A stretch of 64,000 bases of DNA from Calliopum simillimum (Eukaryota; Arthropoda; Insecta; Diptera; Lauxaniidae): NCBI GenBank assembly GCA_951812925.1, contig OX638369.1:59596228-59660227 (forward strand), written 5' to 3'. The position numbers and the translations under genes are program-made. Positions 1-11,104 of this stretch are shown piece after piece (within the stretch, counting starts at the first letter, position 1; each line of letters starts with the position of its first letter). The notes under the pieces are model-generated. The model made no database searches. It worked only from the letters and a program-made list of their open reading frames with translations, and was not told the origin of the DNA.

Positions 1-2
1 GC

Positions 3-143
3 TTCACTTCAGAACAGGGTATCAGAAATTGGCTTAATTCATTCCTGGTCTTAAAGCCAGAGCAGTTCTTTTGGCGCGGAGTCCATATGTTGCCGGAGAA
101 TTGGAAAAAAGTAGTGGCTTCCGATAGACAATAATTTGAATAG
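3..143 (+). pseudogene. mariner transposase C-terminal remnant
   Basis: The frame starting at base 3 reads through a mariner-type C terminus, including FFWRGVHMLPENWKKVVASD, before stops at 132 and 141. In mariner transposases this segment lies after the third catalytic aspartate and ends the protein. The rest of the gene lies beyond the left edge of the window. A premature stop replaces the expected tyrosine codon just before FE. The residues differ from both other mariner families in this window, so this is a third family. No terminal inverted repeat was recognised downstream; an A-rich run at 190-213 follows. Confidence 0.75.
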
Positions 144-511
144 TGTACTAATTCATTTTGTTAGCGAAATAAATGCATATTTTAAGCAACAAAAAAAAAA
201 AAAAAAAAAAAAAACGATATTTTTAAGTCGTAGACCCAATATATAAGTAATTTAATTATCCAGCAAATATAAAATTTTTTAAAAACACATGACATGTATC
301 GGCAATGTATTGGCAATTATTCCGAAAAACTTAAAAAAAAATCCAGAAACAAGTTTTAAAAGATCTCAAATTGAAATTGTGTGGGATAACTGACACTGAA
401 TACATTTCAGTCCCTCGGGATATGCCGCGGTACAGGTATTTTGGGAGCCTGTATCGTTGCCCAATAAATAAATAGCAACAGTGATGTATGTCATGTTTAG
501 ATTTTCAAAAC
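144..511. other. non-coding, A-rich
   Basis: This stretch contains a run of about 24 A at 190-213 and otherwise AT-rich sequence. No coding signal or repeat unit was seen. Confidence 0.5.
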
Positions 512-513
512 TA

Positions 514-1337
514 TGTAACAGGTCATTCACTAAGTCCGTAAATGACAGATAGATGGCGTTGCTAAAATTTTTTTTCATATGATTTTAATTTAGTACTAAC
601 CTTCAAACGATACGTACATAAATTTGACAGTAATCCGACTATTGATTCGTGAGTTATAGCATTTTGTGTGAAGCAACTTTTGTTAGTGAAAAAAAAATGG
701 AAAAAAGTGAAATTCGAGTTTTGATAAAGCATTGCTTTTTGATGAAAAAAATATAGTGGAAAGCAAAAAATGGCTTGATAAACATTATCCGAACACTGTT
801 CCATCGAGACAAATGGATTGCTGAATTTAAACTTGGTCGTACCAGTACAAATGATGAAGAGCGCCTAAATGAGGCTGTTATTCCAGAAAACATAAAAATT
901 GGTTATGAACGATCGCAGCTGACATTATAAAGATATCAGATGGTAGTGTTTTTACCATTTTACATGACCATTTGGGTATGCGAAGTGCAAAGTGGGTGCC
1001 GCGTGAGCTCACAGTAGACCAAAAACAACAACGAATTGATGCTTCAGAGGAGTGCTTGGCGCTGTTAAACCGCAATAAAATCGAATTTTATCGTCGATAT
1101 GTGACAATGGATGAAACATGGCTTCACTATTACACACCAGAATCCAAAAGACTGCCAGCTGAGACCTATTTTGACCAGAAAGAGAAATCGTACTATTAAA
1201 GTGGTATCGAAAAGTTGGAATATCCCTTTACTCGTTGTATCGCCCTCGAAGGCAACTATGTTGAATTATAAAATCGGAATTGTCAAAATTTTGTTTTTTC
1301 TTGCTTATCTCACGGACTTATTGAATGACCTGTTACA
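514..1337 (+). mobile_element. internally deleted mariner element with intact ends
   Basis: Inverted ends match: TGTAACAGGTCATTCACTAA from 514 pairs with the complement ending at 1337, with one mismatch near the middle. TA dinucleotides at 512-513 and 1338-1339 are the target duplication expected of Tc1/mariner elements. The element is 824 bp, shorter than a typical full mariner of about 1.3 kb, because the middle of the transposase gene is missing. Both ends look usable in trans, so this is a MITE-like derivative. Confidence 0.88.
697..1271 (+). pseudogene. mariner transposase, frameshifted and internally deleted
   Basis: The ATG at 697 begins MEKSEIRVLIKHCFLMK, the N-terminal DNA-binding region of a mariner transposase. 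An A-run frameshift near 750 moves the reading to SKKWLDKHYPN. The next recognisable part is KWVPRELTVDQKQQRIDASE at 987-1050, followed by VTMDETWLHYYTPESK at about 1100-1147, which holds the first catalytic aspartate. After about 1199 the sequence jumps to a C-terminal tail, RCIALEGNYVE, ending at a stop at 1269. The second and third catalytic aspartates are therefore absent. With at least two frameshifts and the deletion, no active enzyme can be made. The strand agrees with the terminal repeats. Confidence 0.88.
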
Positions 1338-1339
1338 TA

Positions 1340-2805
1340 TAGTGAAAAACTTTTTATTTTCGAACATTTCGTCCTTAGACATAAAAGTGAAAAGTACTAT
1401 GTCGGTTTTGCCGAGTTTTGAGTTATTTGGTATTTCTGATATAAAAACCTATAGTCTCTAGTTTGATAGGACCCATTTAGCCGTATCTTTGTTAAAAGGT
1501 AGGTATTTTCATCATAAACGTATAAGCAAGCCACCGATTTCCATATAAATAAACAAAATTACATTTTTGAACATCAAATATCTCAAAACTTGAACAACTG
1601 ACTTGCAACTTTTCAATTGTATAGGAACAATTTGCATTCAAAAATTGCGTGTTGGGATATAGATTGTTCACAAAATTGTCATCAGTGTACAAATAAGCAA
1701 AGTACATTAACGACAATACAATAATACGCTTGAAACTTAAAACTTCTGACAAAACTTTTGTTAAGGACAATATGAAGTCTCTCTGAATACTATAGATACG
1801 GCTACTAAAGTTGTTCAGTCGAAATTATGAAGCAAACACCTAGCTAGGTCTTGGACATACTTAGTAATACTTATGTTTTTACAGAAAGAAAACAAAATAT
1901 TCTTAAGTGATTTGAGGGAAGCACTTTAAAATTTTTAAGTGTCGAAGAGGACTTTTATCAATGTTTTGCACACATCGGTGTTTGTTTTCGTCGCGACTGC
2001 CGCACAGAACAGAAAACCATTCGCATGCTTTCGGAACTGTTCGAACTGTTTCACATGCCTTTTTCAAGGCGTTGAAATGTAAAATAAATTTGGAACCTAA
2101 ATAAAAATATATCAAGAAGAAATATCATTTTCCATAATGGAAAAAATGTTATACACCCTGGCACTTCAAAAAAAAAACCTAATGAAACCGCTATGAAAAC
2201 CTTTGAAAATTTATCAGATATTGTTATGTCCATTAAAATTTAATGATTAAATCATAAATTTTATCACCCTTACCAATATATCGTAAGGGTGATGAAATTG
2301 TATATTGGTTATTTTTAGAATTCTAATAAAATTATGCCTAGATAAAACATAACGTTGACTCAAAAAAAGTTATCATACTACTAGTTAGCACTTTTGTTAC
2401 GTTATAAAAAAGTTGAAATTCAGTCAAAAAACGTACGATTTGCAAGATCTCCTAATATAAAAAAGAAATGAAATGCATCAATGTGATTCACTGTGAAAGT
2501 GATTACATTACTTTTTATTGTACGTCTCATCGTTCATTAGTTATCGTTATCTGAAATCAACACAATTGCATGTTGTAGGCGTCAAAAGAAACACAGCTTG
2601 TGTTCCAAATCAGAATAAAACGATCTATAGTCTGTATGTTATCTTTCACAAGTTAGCAGTCCTAACAGATGAACAAGTTAGACTTCTGTACCACAGTATT
2701 AATAAAAATGCCGATACAGCAATTCGAATGCAAGCTACAAAGGTTATTATTTTTCGAAGGTATGATCCATTGCTCGAGAACCACTAAACCAATTTGCATG
2801 CTACA
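1340..2805. other. non-coding, AT-rich; one perfect hairpin
   Basis: No recognisable protein in any frame. The short ORFs here are ordinary for AT-rich DNA. The only structure noticed is the hairpin at 2263-2293, listed separately. Confidence 0.5.
2263..2293. repeat. perfect 11-bp hairpin
   Basis: ATCACCCTTAC at 2263-2273 is perfectly complementary to GTAAGGGTGAT at 2283-2293, with a 9-base loop. It could be the remnant of a small inverted-repeat element; no target duplication was seen. Confidence 0.7.
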
Positions 2806-2848
2806 TGTATGTATGTATTCTCCTTTAACTCCTAGGAGGAGCATAGGG
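2806..2848 (-). repeat. dispersed 43-bp repeat, possible LINE/SINE tail
   Basis: This 43-bp sequence, with TGTA repeats followed by CTCCTTTAACTCCTAGGAGG and GCATAGGG, recurs identically at 31,466-31,508. Read on the minus strand it ends in a short (ATAC)n run, which resembles the 3' tail of a 5'-truncated non-LTR element. The family is not identified. Confidence 0.55.
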
Positions 2849-2896
2849 CCACATACATACTGTAAAAAAATTTCCATGGACCGCATAATAAACGAA

Positions 2897-3254
2897 TTAA
2901 CGCCCAAAAACAAAAAACGAAATAACGCCCAAATAATTTTCATACAAATAAAATAAGGGCGTTATTTCCAAAATAATTATCACCCAACTTCATATAAAAA
3001 TAATATCGGCGTTATTTCGTTTTCCTTTTTGGGCGTTATTTCGTTTTTATTTTCGGCGTAATTACGTAATTTTATTTTTTGGGCTTTATTTTTTTTGGCG
3101 TTATTTCATTTTTTAAAAATAAAATGAAATAAAGCCAAAAAAAAAACGAAGTGAAGCCCAAATTTTTGGACGTTATTTCCAAAATGATTATCGCCCAAAT
3201 TTATATGAAAATATTTTGGGCGTTATTTCGTTTTTGTTTTTGGGCGTTATTTTC
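2897..3254. repeat. small fold-back element (GGGCGTTATTTCG family)
   Basis: The left arm (about 2897-2945) is the reverse complement of the right arm (about 3203-3254); both contain two copies of GGGCGTTATTTCGTTTTT-like sequence. More copies in both orientations fill the middle (2956, 3003, 3033, 3170), giving a multiply palindromic block of about 360 bp. There is no coding capacity. Confidence 0.75.
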
Positions 3255-5527
3255 TAACGCCATAAGTTAGTCGTATAATCAGAGAAGTTTACTTAAAACT
3301 TTTTTGTTTTTTTAATGACGTGGTACCGTCCATAACAGGAAAATATGTTTTCCCGACTAAGCCACAAGATATAGATAGACTTGAATTGAAAGGTAGGATT
3401 ACATGGTCAAGGCCCTGGACTATTATTGAAAAAATTAAATACGGACGGATTACATTTTGTTTTTTAGTGCATAAACTGGTTAATAATAAACGAAATGTTG
3501 CCTCGGAGAATGTCATCGACCCAGAATTAAGTTCGAAAACGAAGAATATATTGCAAAAAAATAGGGAGATGGTAGAAAATCTTTCCAGCTGTTATGAAGT
3601 CTTTTGTCTTTTCGGAACGATTTGGGCGTACCACGTTTGTTGGCCTTAACAGCCTCTAAATACGTTGATTTAGTGGTATTTTAAATAAAAAAAATCTAGA
3701 AACCTTATCTTGGTGGGGGAAAGATTATTTATCGAAAACATTTTTTTTTTTTTTTACTTTTTTATTAAAAATATTTACATATAAGAAAATTAAATCTGAT
3801 ATTAAGAAGGAACAAGTGTTGTTTGATAAATATTATTGCAGATCAATAGACATTATTTACTTATATATCGATCATTTATGTTTTAATTAATTAAAATCCT
3901 GTTATTATTACGACTTTCAATGGCGAAATTGTTTTCGCTTCTTTTGATTATCCAATAAGGAAGCGATTAATTTAATGAATTTTTTCATTGTGCGGTGAGC
4001 GGTCCGCTAAACAATCACGTTTTGTTCTTAAGCGCTCCATTCATGGGAGACTCGAACCACCGATACCAATGCTCTTTCAATTTCCAAGCGGTTTATATGT
4101 CCATTACTTTAAGAAATCTATGTTTGGGTTTTAGCAAAGTCTTTGAATCCAATTGATTAATTTAAGGTTTTTTTTATGGAAAGAATTATGTATTCTAATG
4201 CTATGAACTGCCTGTCAATCCAATTGTATGTCTCTCTGTCACTTTATGTCTACGACACATTCAGTAGGCGCTATTGCTTTGATATCATTAACTCTTTTTT
4301 TATATTGTTACTCAAGCCTTTGGTAATTTTATTTAAATTTTTTGCTTTAATGTCATTCTTTTGTTAAAAAAAAAAAAACGTTTTGTTTCATATGCAAAGT
4401 TTATGGTAGCAGTCTGTTCGTTCGTTTCTCTGTCTGACTGTCCATCCATTCAATTTTCTGTCTGCCAAGTTGATTGACTTACATGACAGTCTGCATGTTT
4501 AGTTGCCGAATCTGAATATGTTTTGCTATTTTAGCTTCAGCTCCGACATTCAGAGCTTGACAATAATTGTCAAGTCATAGTTTATTGATAATTTTATTTT
4601 CTTCTTAATTTCTTAGTAATTGTTTGTTCAAGTGCCGTCGCCGATGAAGCACAGTGGACTGGAAACCCAAAAGAAGTGGCTAAAAATCTGGAAACTTGTC
4701 AAATGATCATTTTTGTGGAGCTAATAAAAAATGCTATCTAAGCTAAACACGAAACAAAAATCTAATTGTTTGAATTCAAAATGATGGCTCCAATATCCTT
4801 ATTTTTCAAAATTTAGAAGCACAGAAAGTTTGACAAAAAAAAACAGAAATTTTTAGCTTTTTTAAAGCAAACAACCTTTTTAATAGCGAAAGTAATTACT
4901 CAAATCAGGATTCTCATTTTTATGTTATTATCGGTCAAAGTTTTGACAACGGTGCACTTACGCAAAATAATTAGGGCGACTTTTTGCGATTTTTGTTGTT
5001 GAAAAACATGATGCTTTCCGCTCTTTTTTTTTTTTTTGAAATAATAAAATTACTTCTGGTTAGTTAGTGAACTGTATTTTATCGTGTGTATATAATTTGT
5101 TGAGTTTTGTGGACTGAAAGCGTCGCACAATGAAAGGTTTTGCTGAAATTTGTGAACTGAAATGAAATTCGTGGCAAAAAAAACAAAAAAATTTGGTTAT
5201 TTTGAAAGGTCTTAGATAACCTTAAAGGAGGCGAGATTTAAATCCATTTTTTTATTTATTTCGTAATAAATTAAAAAAAGTTTGGTAAGCTTATTGTTTA
5301 TCGTGACTCCATTTAGGCTTTTCCGCAATAATATCGAGCGCTAAGCGCCAATAACACTCATAGTACAAGGGAGAAAGACGCAAAACTAGCCATTGCACAA
5401 TGGTTCTTTTTTGACAAAAAAGATGGCACAAAAATAATTCACTACAAGGACACATTTTCTTTAAAAAAATCAAACGCGAAATCTGAAAAGATGTCCGCTT
5501 TTTCCAGCATCTGTTCCACAAAATAGT
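3255..5527. other. non-coding, no supported gene
   Basis: AT-rich with T runs (3741-3756, 5024-5037). A 109-residue open frame at 3320-3649 has no recognisable motif and I do not support it as a gene. A B-box-like sequence near 4050 was examined and rejected as a tRNA gene. Confidence 0.5.
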
Positions 5528-8404
5528 GACACGGGTCGAAATCTCTTGAATTTTGAAAAAATCGATTTTTCTGTTTAAAAATTCTAGTCGCATTAAACGC
5601 AGGAGTGATATATGAATAAATTTATATACATTTATTCAAATCAAGTAAAATTAAATCAACTCAAAGTAAAAATGGGCGGTGCCACGCCCCAAAAACAAAT
5701 CCGTCATATCTTCGAAACTATTAGACGCAGATAGATAAGATTCGGTATGTTTGTAATATGCACAGAGAGAAATAACATCCACTAAAAAAGTGGGCGGTGC
5801 CACGCTCGCATCATATCTCCAAAACTATTTGACACATTTGGATGAAATTCGGTTTATATACAAAAGTCATCAAGACAAATAACATCTGCTGAAAAAATAT
5901 GTGGTGCCACGCCCACAGGCAGAGCCAAGTGTTGGGTGTGGTACCGCCCCTTTTTTGCAGCTTTATTATTATTTGAGTCACTACCTTTTATATATATAAC
6001 GAGACACGGTGGTTTTTGAAAAATTTTAACTTTTTGAAATACCACCCGCAATTTTTTTCAGGGATAATGTTGGGGAACCCTTCTAGTATCTAAATCCGCA
6101 AACCGCGAAATCGAACGCCCAGCCGTTTTTTTTTTCGACCTTTTAGTTTTTTTAACGATTTTTGAGTATGTCTCGGTGTGTATATACATATTATGTACAC
6201 ATATACATGTATATACGTACATATATATACTTGTATATGTATGTATGTGTAATATATATATATGGATATATATATAAATACATACGTACATACATATAAA
6301 AGGTATCGTTTCCGCACCATTTATTTTTTAAAGAAATTGGTTTTTTCGTATTTAAGAAAAACACAAACAAAAACCGGGAACGAAAGTAGTCACTCCAGAT
6401 GTAATTTTTGATGCTTAGTTCGGTTCCGGTATTAGAATTGCTCTATTACGTCTGGACTTTGAGATATCCTGACATATATGTTTAAAGGACACCATTTTTT
6501 TCCCTATTTTTGAAGTTATATAACAAGATAAGGTAATATTATGCCGTAAAATCTGGTATGACAGTTAATAGCCCTTGCTTTTTCCTTGAAAACTCAATCA
6601 AACCGATAACGATATCTTTTTTTTTTTGTCGGAGATATCTTTGCCTAAAAAGTTACAAAAGTGCAAAAACACGATTTTTGGCTATATTGGATGTTATATG
6701 CAGGACACACAAAATTTTTTTGGGAATTTCTATTACCAGAAACATTTAGTACTTTCTTTTGGCTTTAAATTGAGCTATCAAATGTTTATCTGCAATATTT
6801 CTCTGCAAAGTTATGTTAACTTTAAAATCACACAATGAAACTTAAAGCGAAAAATCTCGGTTTTCGGCTATATTTGAGGTTGTATACAGTACGGACGAAA
6901 TTCGTCTGCTCTTTTTTACTAACCGAAGCATTTAAAACCATGCATTATCTTCAAAATAAGCTATCAAGAGGTCTCTTGTGATTGTTTTCCACAAAGTTAT
7001 GACCATTTAAAAATTACATTATGGAGTGCAAACTCACAGTGTAAGAGTATTCCTTATATTGCTGCAACATGTTGTCTTAAAATAGTCATAACTTTTTAGA
7101 AAACAATTATAAGAGACCAGTTGTCAGCTCATTTTGAAGATAAAGAATGGTTTTAAATGCTTCAGTTAGTAAAAAAGAGCAGACGAATTTCGTCCGTACT
7201 GTATACAACCTCAAATATAGCCGAAAACCGAGATTTTGCGCTTTAAGTTTCATGGTGTGATTTTAAAGTTAACATAACTTTGCAGAGAAATATTGCAGAT
7301 AAACATTTGATAGCTCAATTTAAAGCCAAAAGAAAGTACTAAATGTTTCTGGTAATAGAAATTCCCAAAAAAATTTTGTGTGTCCTGCATATAACATCCA
7401 ATATAGCCAAAAATCGTGTTTTTGCACTTTTGTAACTTTTTAGGCAAAGATATCTCCGACAAAAAAAAAAAGATATCGTTATCGGTTTGATTGAGTTTTC
7501 AAGGAAAAAGCAAGGGCTATTAACTGTCATACCAGATTTTACGGCATAATATTACCTTATCTTGTTATATAACTTCAAAAATAGGGAAAAAAATGGTGTC
7601 CTTTAAACATATATGTCAGGATATCTCAAAGTTCAGACGTAATAGAGCAATTCTAATACCGGAATCGGATTAAGCATCAAAAATCACATCTGGAGTGATT
7701 ACTTTCGTTTCCGGTTTTTGTTTGAGTTTTTCTTAAATACGAAAAAACCGATTTTTTTTAAATAAATGGTGCGGAAACGATACCTTTTATATGTATGTAC
7801 GTATGTGTGTATATATATATATCCATATATATATATTACACATATATACATATACAAGTATATATATGTGTACATAATATGTATATACACACCGAGACAT
7901 ACTCAAAAATCGTTAAAAAAACTAAAAGGTCGAAAAAAAAACGGCTGGACGTTCGATTTCGCGGTTTGCGGATTTAGATACTAGAAGGGTTCCCCAACAT
8001 TATCCCTGAAAAAAATCGCGGGTGGTATTTCAAAAAGTTAAAATTTTTTAAAAACCACCGTGAAGACTCATCCCTATGGCTAAAATAGTTTCGGAGTTAT
8101 GATAAGTTTTATATTTGTAGGGCGTGGCACCGCCGATTTTTTTCAGTGGATATTATTTCTCACTGTGCCTGTTACAAACATACCGAATCTTATCTATTAG
8201 CGTCTAATATTTAGTTTCGGAGATATGACGAATTTGTTTTTGGGGCGTGGCACCGCCCATTTTCACTTTGAGTTCACTTCATCTTACTTGATTTGATTGA
8301 ATTTATATAAATTTATTCATGTATCGCTCCTGCGTTTAATGCGACTAACATTTTTAAAGAGAAAAATCGATTTTTTCAAAATTCAAGAGATTTCGACCCG
8401 TGTC
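5528..8404. repeat. large fold-back palindrome, 2.9 kb
   Basis: The left arm (5528 to about 7003) is the reverse complement of the right arm (about 7078-8404), around a unique spacer of about 75 bp. Both arms hold, in mirror order, the GACACGGGTCGAAATCTC end, GGGCGGTGCCACGCCC-type units, a TA/GTAT microsatellite (about 6172-6300 and 7785-7893) and a long AT-rich inner part. The same peptides can be read from each arm (for example 6558-6749 plus and 7339-7530 minus), but these result from the mirroring and match no protein family I know. The structure fits a fold-back transposon or an inverted duplication. Confidence 0.9.
5785..5985. repeat. extra minisatellite block present only in the left palindrome arm
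   Basis: Between the conserved unit at 5792 and the GACACGGTGG sequence at 6003 the left arm carries about 190 bp more than the right arm. The extra block contains two further GGTGCCACGCCC-type motifs (5907 and 5936, the latter inverted). The arms have therefore diverged by gain or loss of a roughly 120-bp repeat unit. Confidence 0.7.
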
Positions 8405-8607
8405 GTTGTTCGAAGTAAATTTTTTCAATGGAATAGTCTTTATTTATGCATGAAAAATCAATTGTTTTCCTAAATTTTACACTTAAAAAATTTTTTAGAT
8501 TACATTTTTGAAAAAAGTTAAAGCTGCTTTTTGGACAACAAATTAAATAATAAAAATTAAGTGTGGTCTATAATTCCTCTAAGTTTCAGCATGGGAGAAA
8601 TAAAATA

Positions 8608-9483
8608 TTGGGTGTACAACATAAAAACCGGAATTTGACGGTGGATGTCCGTACTAACAAATATCGTGAAAGCTCGAACTTTATATATATGTCATTTTGA
8701 AGGTACATTTGACAGCTGTCAAAATCAGTCAACAAAATAATTTTATCTTGTGTGCATCATTATTATTTTTCACGATGAATAACTTCGAAAATTGGAGAAA
8801 AAGACAGCATTTGCGGGAGGTTCTGTTGGGTAATTTTTTGCAAAGAAAACTGCTGCCAAGTCATTTTTGCATCGGATCGTGACTGGGGATGAAAAATGGA
8901 TCCATTACGACAACCCGAAACGCAAACATTCATATATAAAGCCCGGACAACCAGGACCTCCCCAGCCAACGGCAAATATCCATGGTGCCAAGGTAATGCT
9001 CTGTAATGCTCACAGGTGACCTCTATCGAACACAATTAATACGTTTGAAGCGTGCCATCATCGAAAAACGCCCGGAAAATGCGACCAGACACGAAGCAAT
9101 AATTTTTCATCATGGCAACGCTCGGCCACATATTGCTGCCCCAGTCAAAAATTACCTGGAAAACAACGGATGGGAAATTTTGCCTCACCCGCTTTATAGC
9201 CCAGACCTTGCACCATCAGACTATCATTTGTTCCGATCGATGCAGAATGCCCTATCAGGAATACGCTTCACTTAAGTTCAAGATATCGAAAATTGGATAG
9301 ATTAATTTTTGGCCGCCAAGCCGGCGCAATTTTTTTGGGATGGAATTCATAAATTGCCTGAAAGATGGAGAAATGTTGTAGCTTCCAATGTACAGTACTT
9401 TGAATAAAATATATTGTAACATTTTTCCACAATAAAGCATCGAATTGCGCTAAAAAATTCCGGTTTTTAAGTTGTTCACCTAA
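8608..9483 (+). mobile_element. deleted mariner element, copy 1
   Basis: The terminal repeat TTGGGTGTACAACATAAAAA at 8608 has its inverted partner, ending GTTGTTCACCTAA, at 9483. TA duplications lie at 8606-8607 and 9484-9485. At 876 bp it is about two thirds of a complete mariner. A second copy in the opposite orientation lies at 26,038-26,929 and shares the same internal deletions, so the shortened form has itself multiplied. Confidence 0.92.
8775..9407 (+). pseudogene. mariner transposase relic, copy 1, catalytic Asp lost
   Basis: The reading begins MNNFENWRKRQHL at 8775 and, after a large deletion of the DNA-binding region, resumes with VTGDEKWIHYDNPKRK (about 8878-8925), which carries catalytic Asp 1. 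A second deletion lies between MLC (about 9003) and LTGDLYRTQLIRLKR (about 9009). The motif at 9107 reads HHGNARPHIA, so catalytic Asp 2 is changed to Gly. YSPDLAPSDYHLF at about 9200-9240 keeps Asp 3. After another frame change the C terminus FFWDGIHKLPERW ends at the stop at 9405. The spacing of the second and third acidic positions fits the DD34D mariner class. Confidence 0.9.
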
Positions 9484-10125
9484 TATAACTTCTTATTTTG
9501 TAATTTTACTGCTGTACTTATGAGTTTCTTTCGACCATTAAGATATTTTCTAAATTTTAAGGCATTAAATTCTCAATTTAACATAAAAATATAGCAATAG
9601 GACTATTATTTTCAGTTTCTCGAAAGTTTCTTTCTCAAGATTACTTTTTTTTTTTTTTGTTCGAAAATTTGGTAAGAAAAAAGTTCATCACAAAAAATAT
9701 TTCAGGGCGTGGCACCGCTCCTAAGAGAAAAATCAATGTCACGGCTAAGCCGCCAAACCGATTTTTCTGAAATTAGTTATGGCGATAAGCTTTTGGTCAC
9801 CATTTGGATTTCCAGTTCACAGTGCAATGTTTTTCAAAGAAATAAAAAAAATGTAATGCAAAATAAAATAGGAATATTCTTAGAAATAAATGGCAGAAAT
9901 ATCAAAAAAGACAGCATGAAACAACGAACGTAGCAATTAGTTTAGAAATTGCATAACCCATTGATGTGATTGAAGATTACAAAACATGATTTAAGTACAT
10001 CTAGATTTTAGTGGCCAATGACCAAAAGTTATGATTGTTATAAATTAAAGCGAGCTTACTGGTTCTTCACGCCTGTCCTGTGGGTGATTTGAATAAAATT
10101 TTCGAGTACCCCATTTTTTCTTACG
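9484..10125. other. non-coding with one GGGCGTGGCACCGC motif
   Basis: AT-rich. The segment at about 9700-9800 (GGGCGTGGCACCGCTCC followed by GCTAAGCCGCCAAACCGATTTT) resembles one unit of the minisatellite at 18,187-18,612. No gene seen. Confidence 0.5.
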
Positions 10126-11104
10126 GAATTCTGTTAAACATCGTATTTCAACATGTTTTCAATTAAAAATTTCAAAATCCTTAGAGCACTTCGGAAATGA
10201 TCGGCTAACGAACGATTTTCATGTTGCTTTAACCGAAGCAAATAAGGATAATTCTGAAAAATAGTTCCAAATGAACTTTTTTTTTCAAGAATTGTATTCA
10301 CTAATGCATAAAAACTAATGTGTGAAAAGTACATTGCAAAATCGTATGCCCAAAAAAAGTTATTCAAGGTCAAAAGTTGCGAAAATAAATTTTTTTCAAT
10401 TATTTCGCTTACGGCTGCAATTAAGAACAAATAGTGGCCGACAGATATTTACTGAGTCAACAGTTGTTTAGCTTCAATAATTTACTACGAAAAAGCCGCA
10501 CCAATTTTTTTTCTATTATTCATGGTATAGGAGGTATGTCAATTTAAAACTTCGCGATATTTATATGTTGTACTTTTTAAATTAAGATAACTCTCGAACG
10601 GCTTATCGCACGGAAAAAGTAAATATACGTTTGTTTGTAGAAAACTATATTTCCTACAAACCACTCTCAGCATTTTTTTTCGAACGACCTATGGTTTAGG
10701 AGATATTTTTAAAAACAATTAAAATTTTGAAAAACTAGTTTCTTAAGGAAATCTCTGGAGCTGTTTTCGCTCGATAAAAAGGAACGGGATCTATTTTATT
10801 AAAATTTACATGATCTACAAATAGTATTTGATACATATATACGAAATAATTATCGCTAAATTTTTTTACTTGAAAAAGAAAAATACGATTTTGCAATGTA
10901 CTTTTCACACATTAGTTTTTATGCAATAGTGAATACAATTCTTGAAAAAAAAAGTTCATTTGGAACTATTTTTCAGAATTATCCTTATTTGCTTCGGCTA
11001 AATCAACATGGAAATCGTTCGTTAGCCGATCATTTCCGAAGTGCTCTAAGGATTTTGAAATTTTTTATTGAAAACATGTTGAAATACGATGTTTTACAGA
11101 ATTC
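10126..11104. repeat. fold-back element with about 220-bp terminal inverted repeats
   Basis: The arms at 10,126 to about 10,349 and about 10,885 to 11,104 are close reverse complements, starting and ending at GAATTC. They flank about 535 bp of unrelated AT-rich sequence. Each arm has an open frame of about 66 shared codons, minus strand in the left arm and plus strand in the right. The peptides differ at four positions and resemble nothing I know, so a coding role is not supported. No clear target duplication. Confidence 0.85.

Noticed and set aside
4040..4110. A tRNA B-box-like GGTTCGAGTCTCC on the minus strand
   Set aside because: No matching A box, no cloverleaf and a poor T stem; not a tRNA gene.
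6558..7530. Matching peptides on opposite strands in the two palindrome arms
   Set aside because: Explained fully by the inverted repeat; no family match and no sign of constraint.
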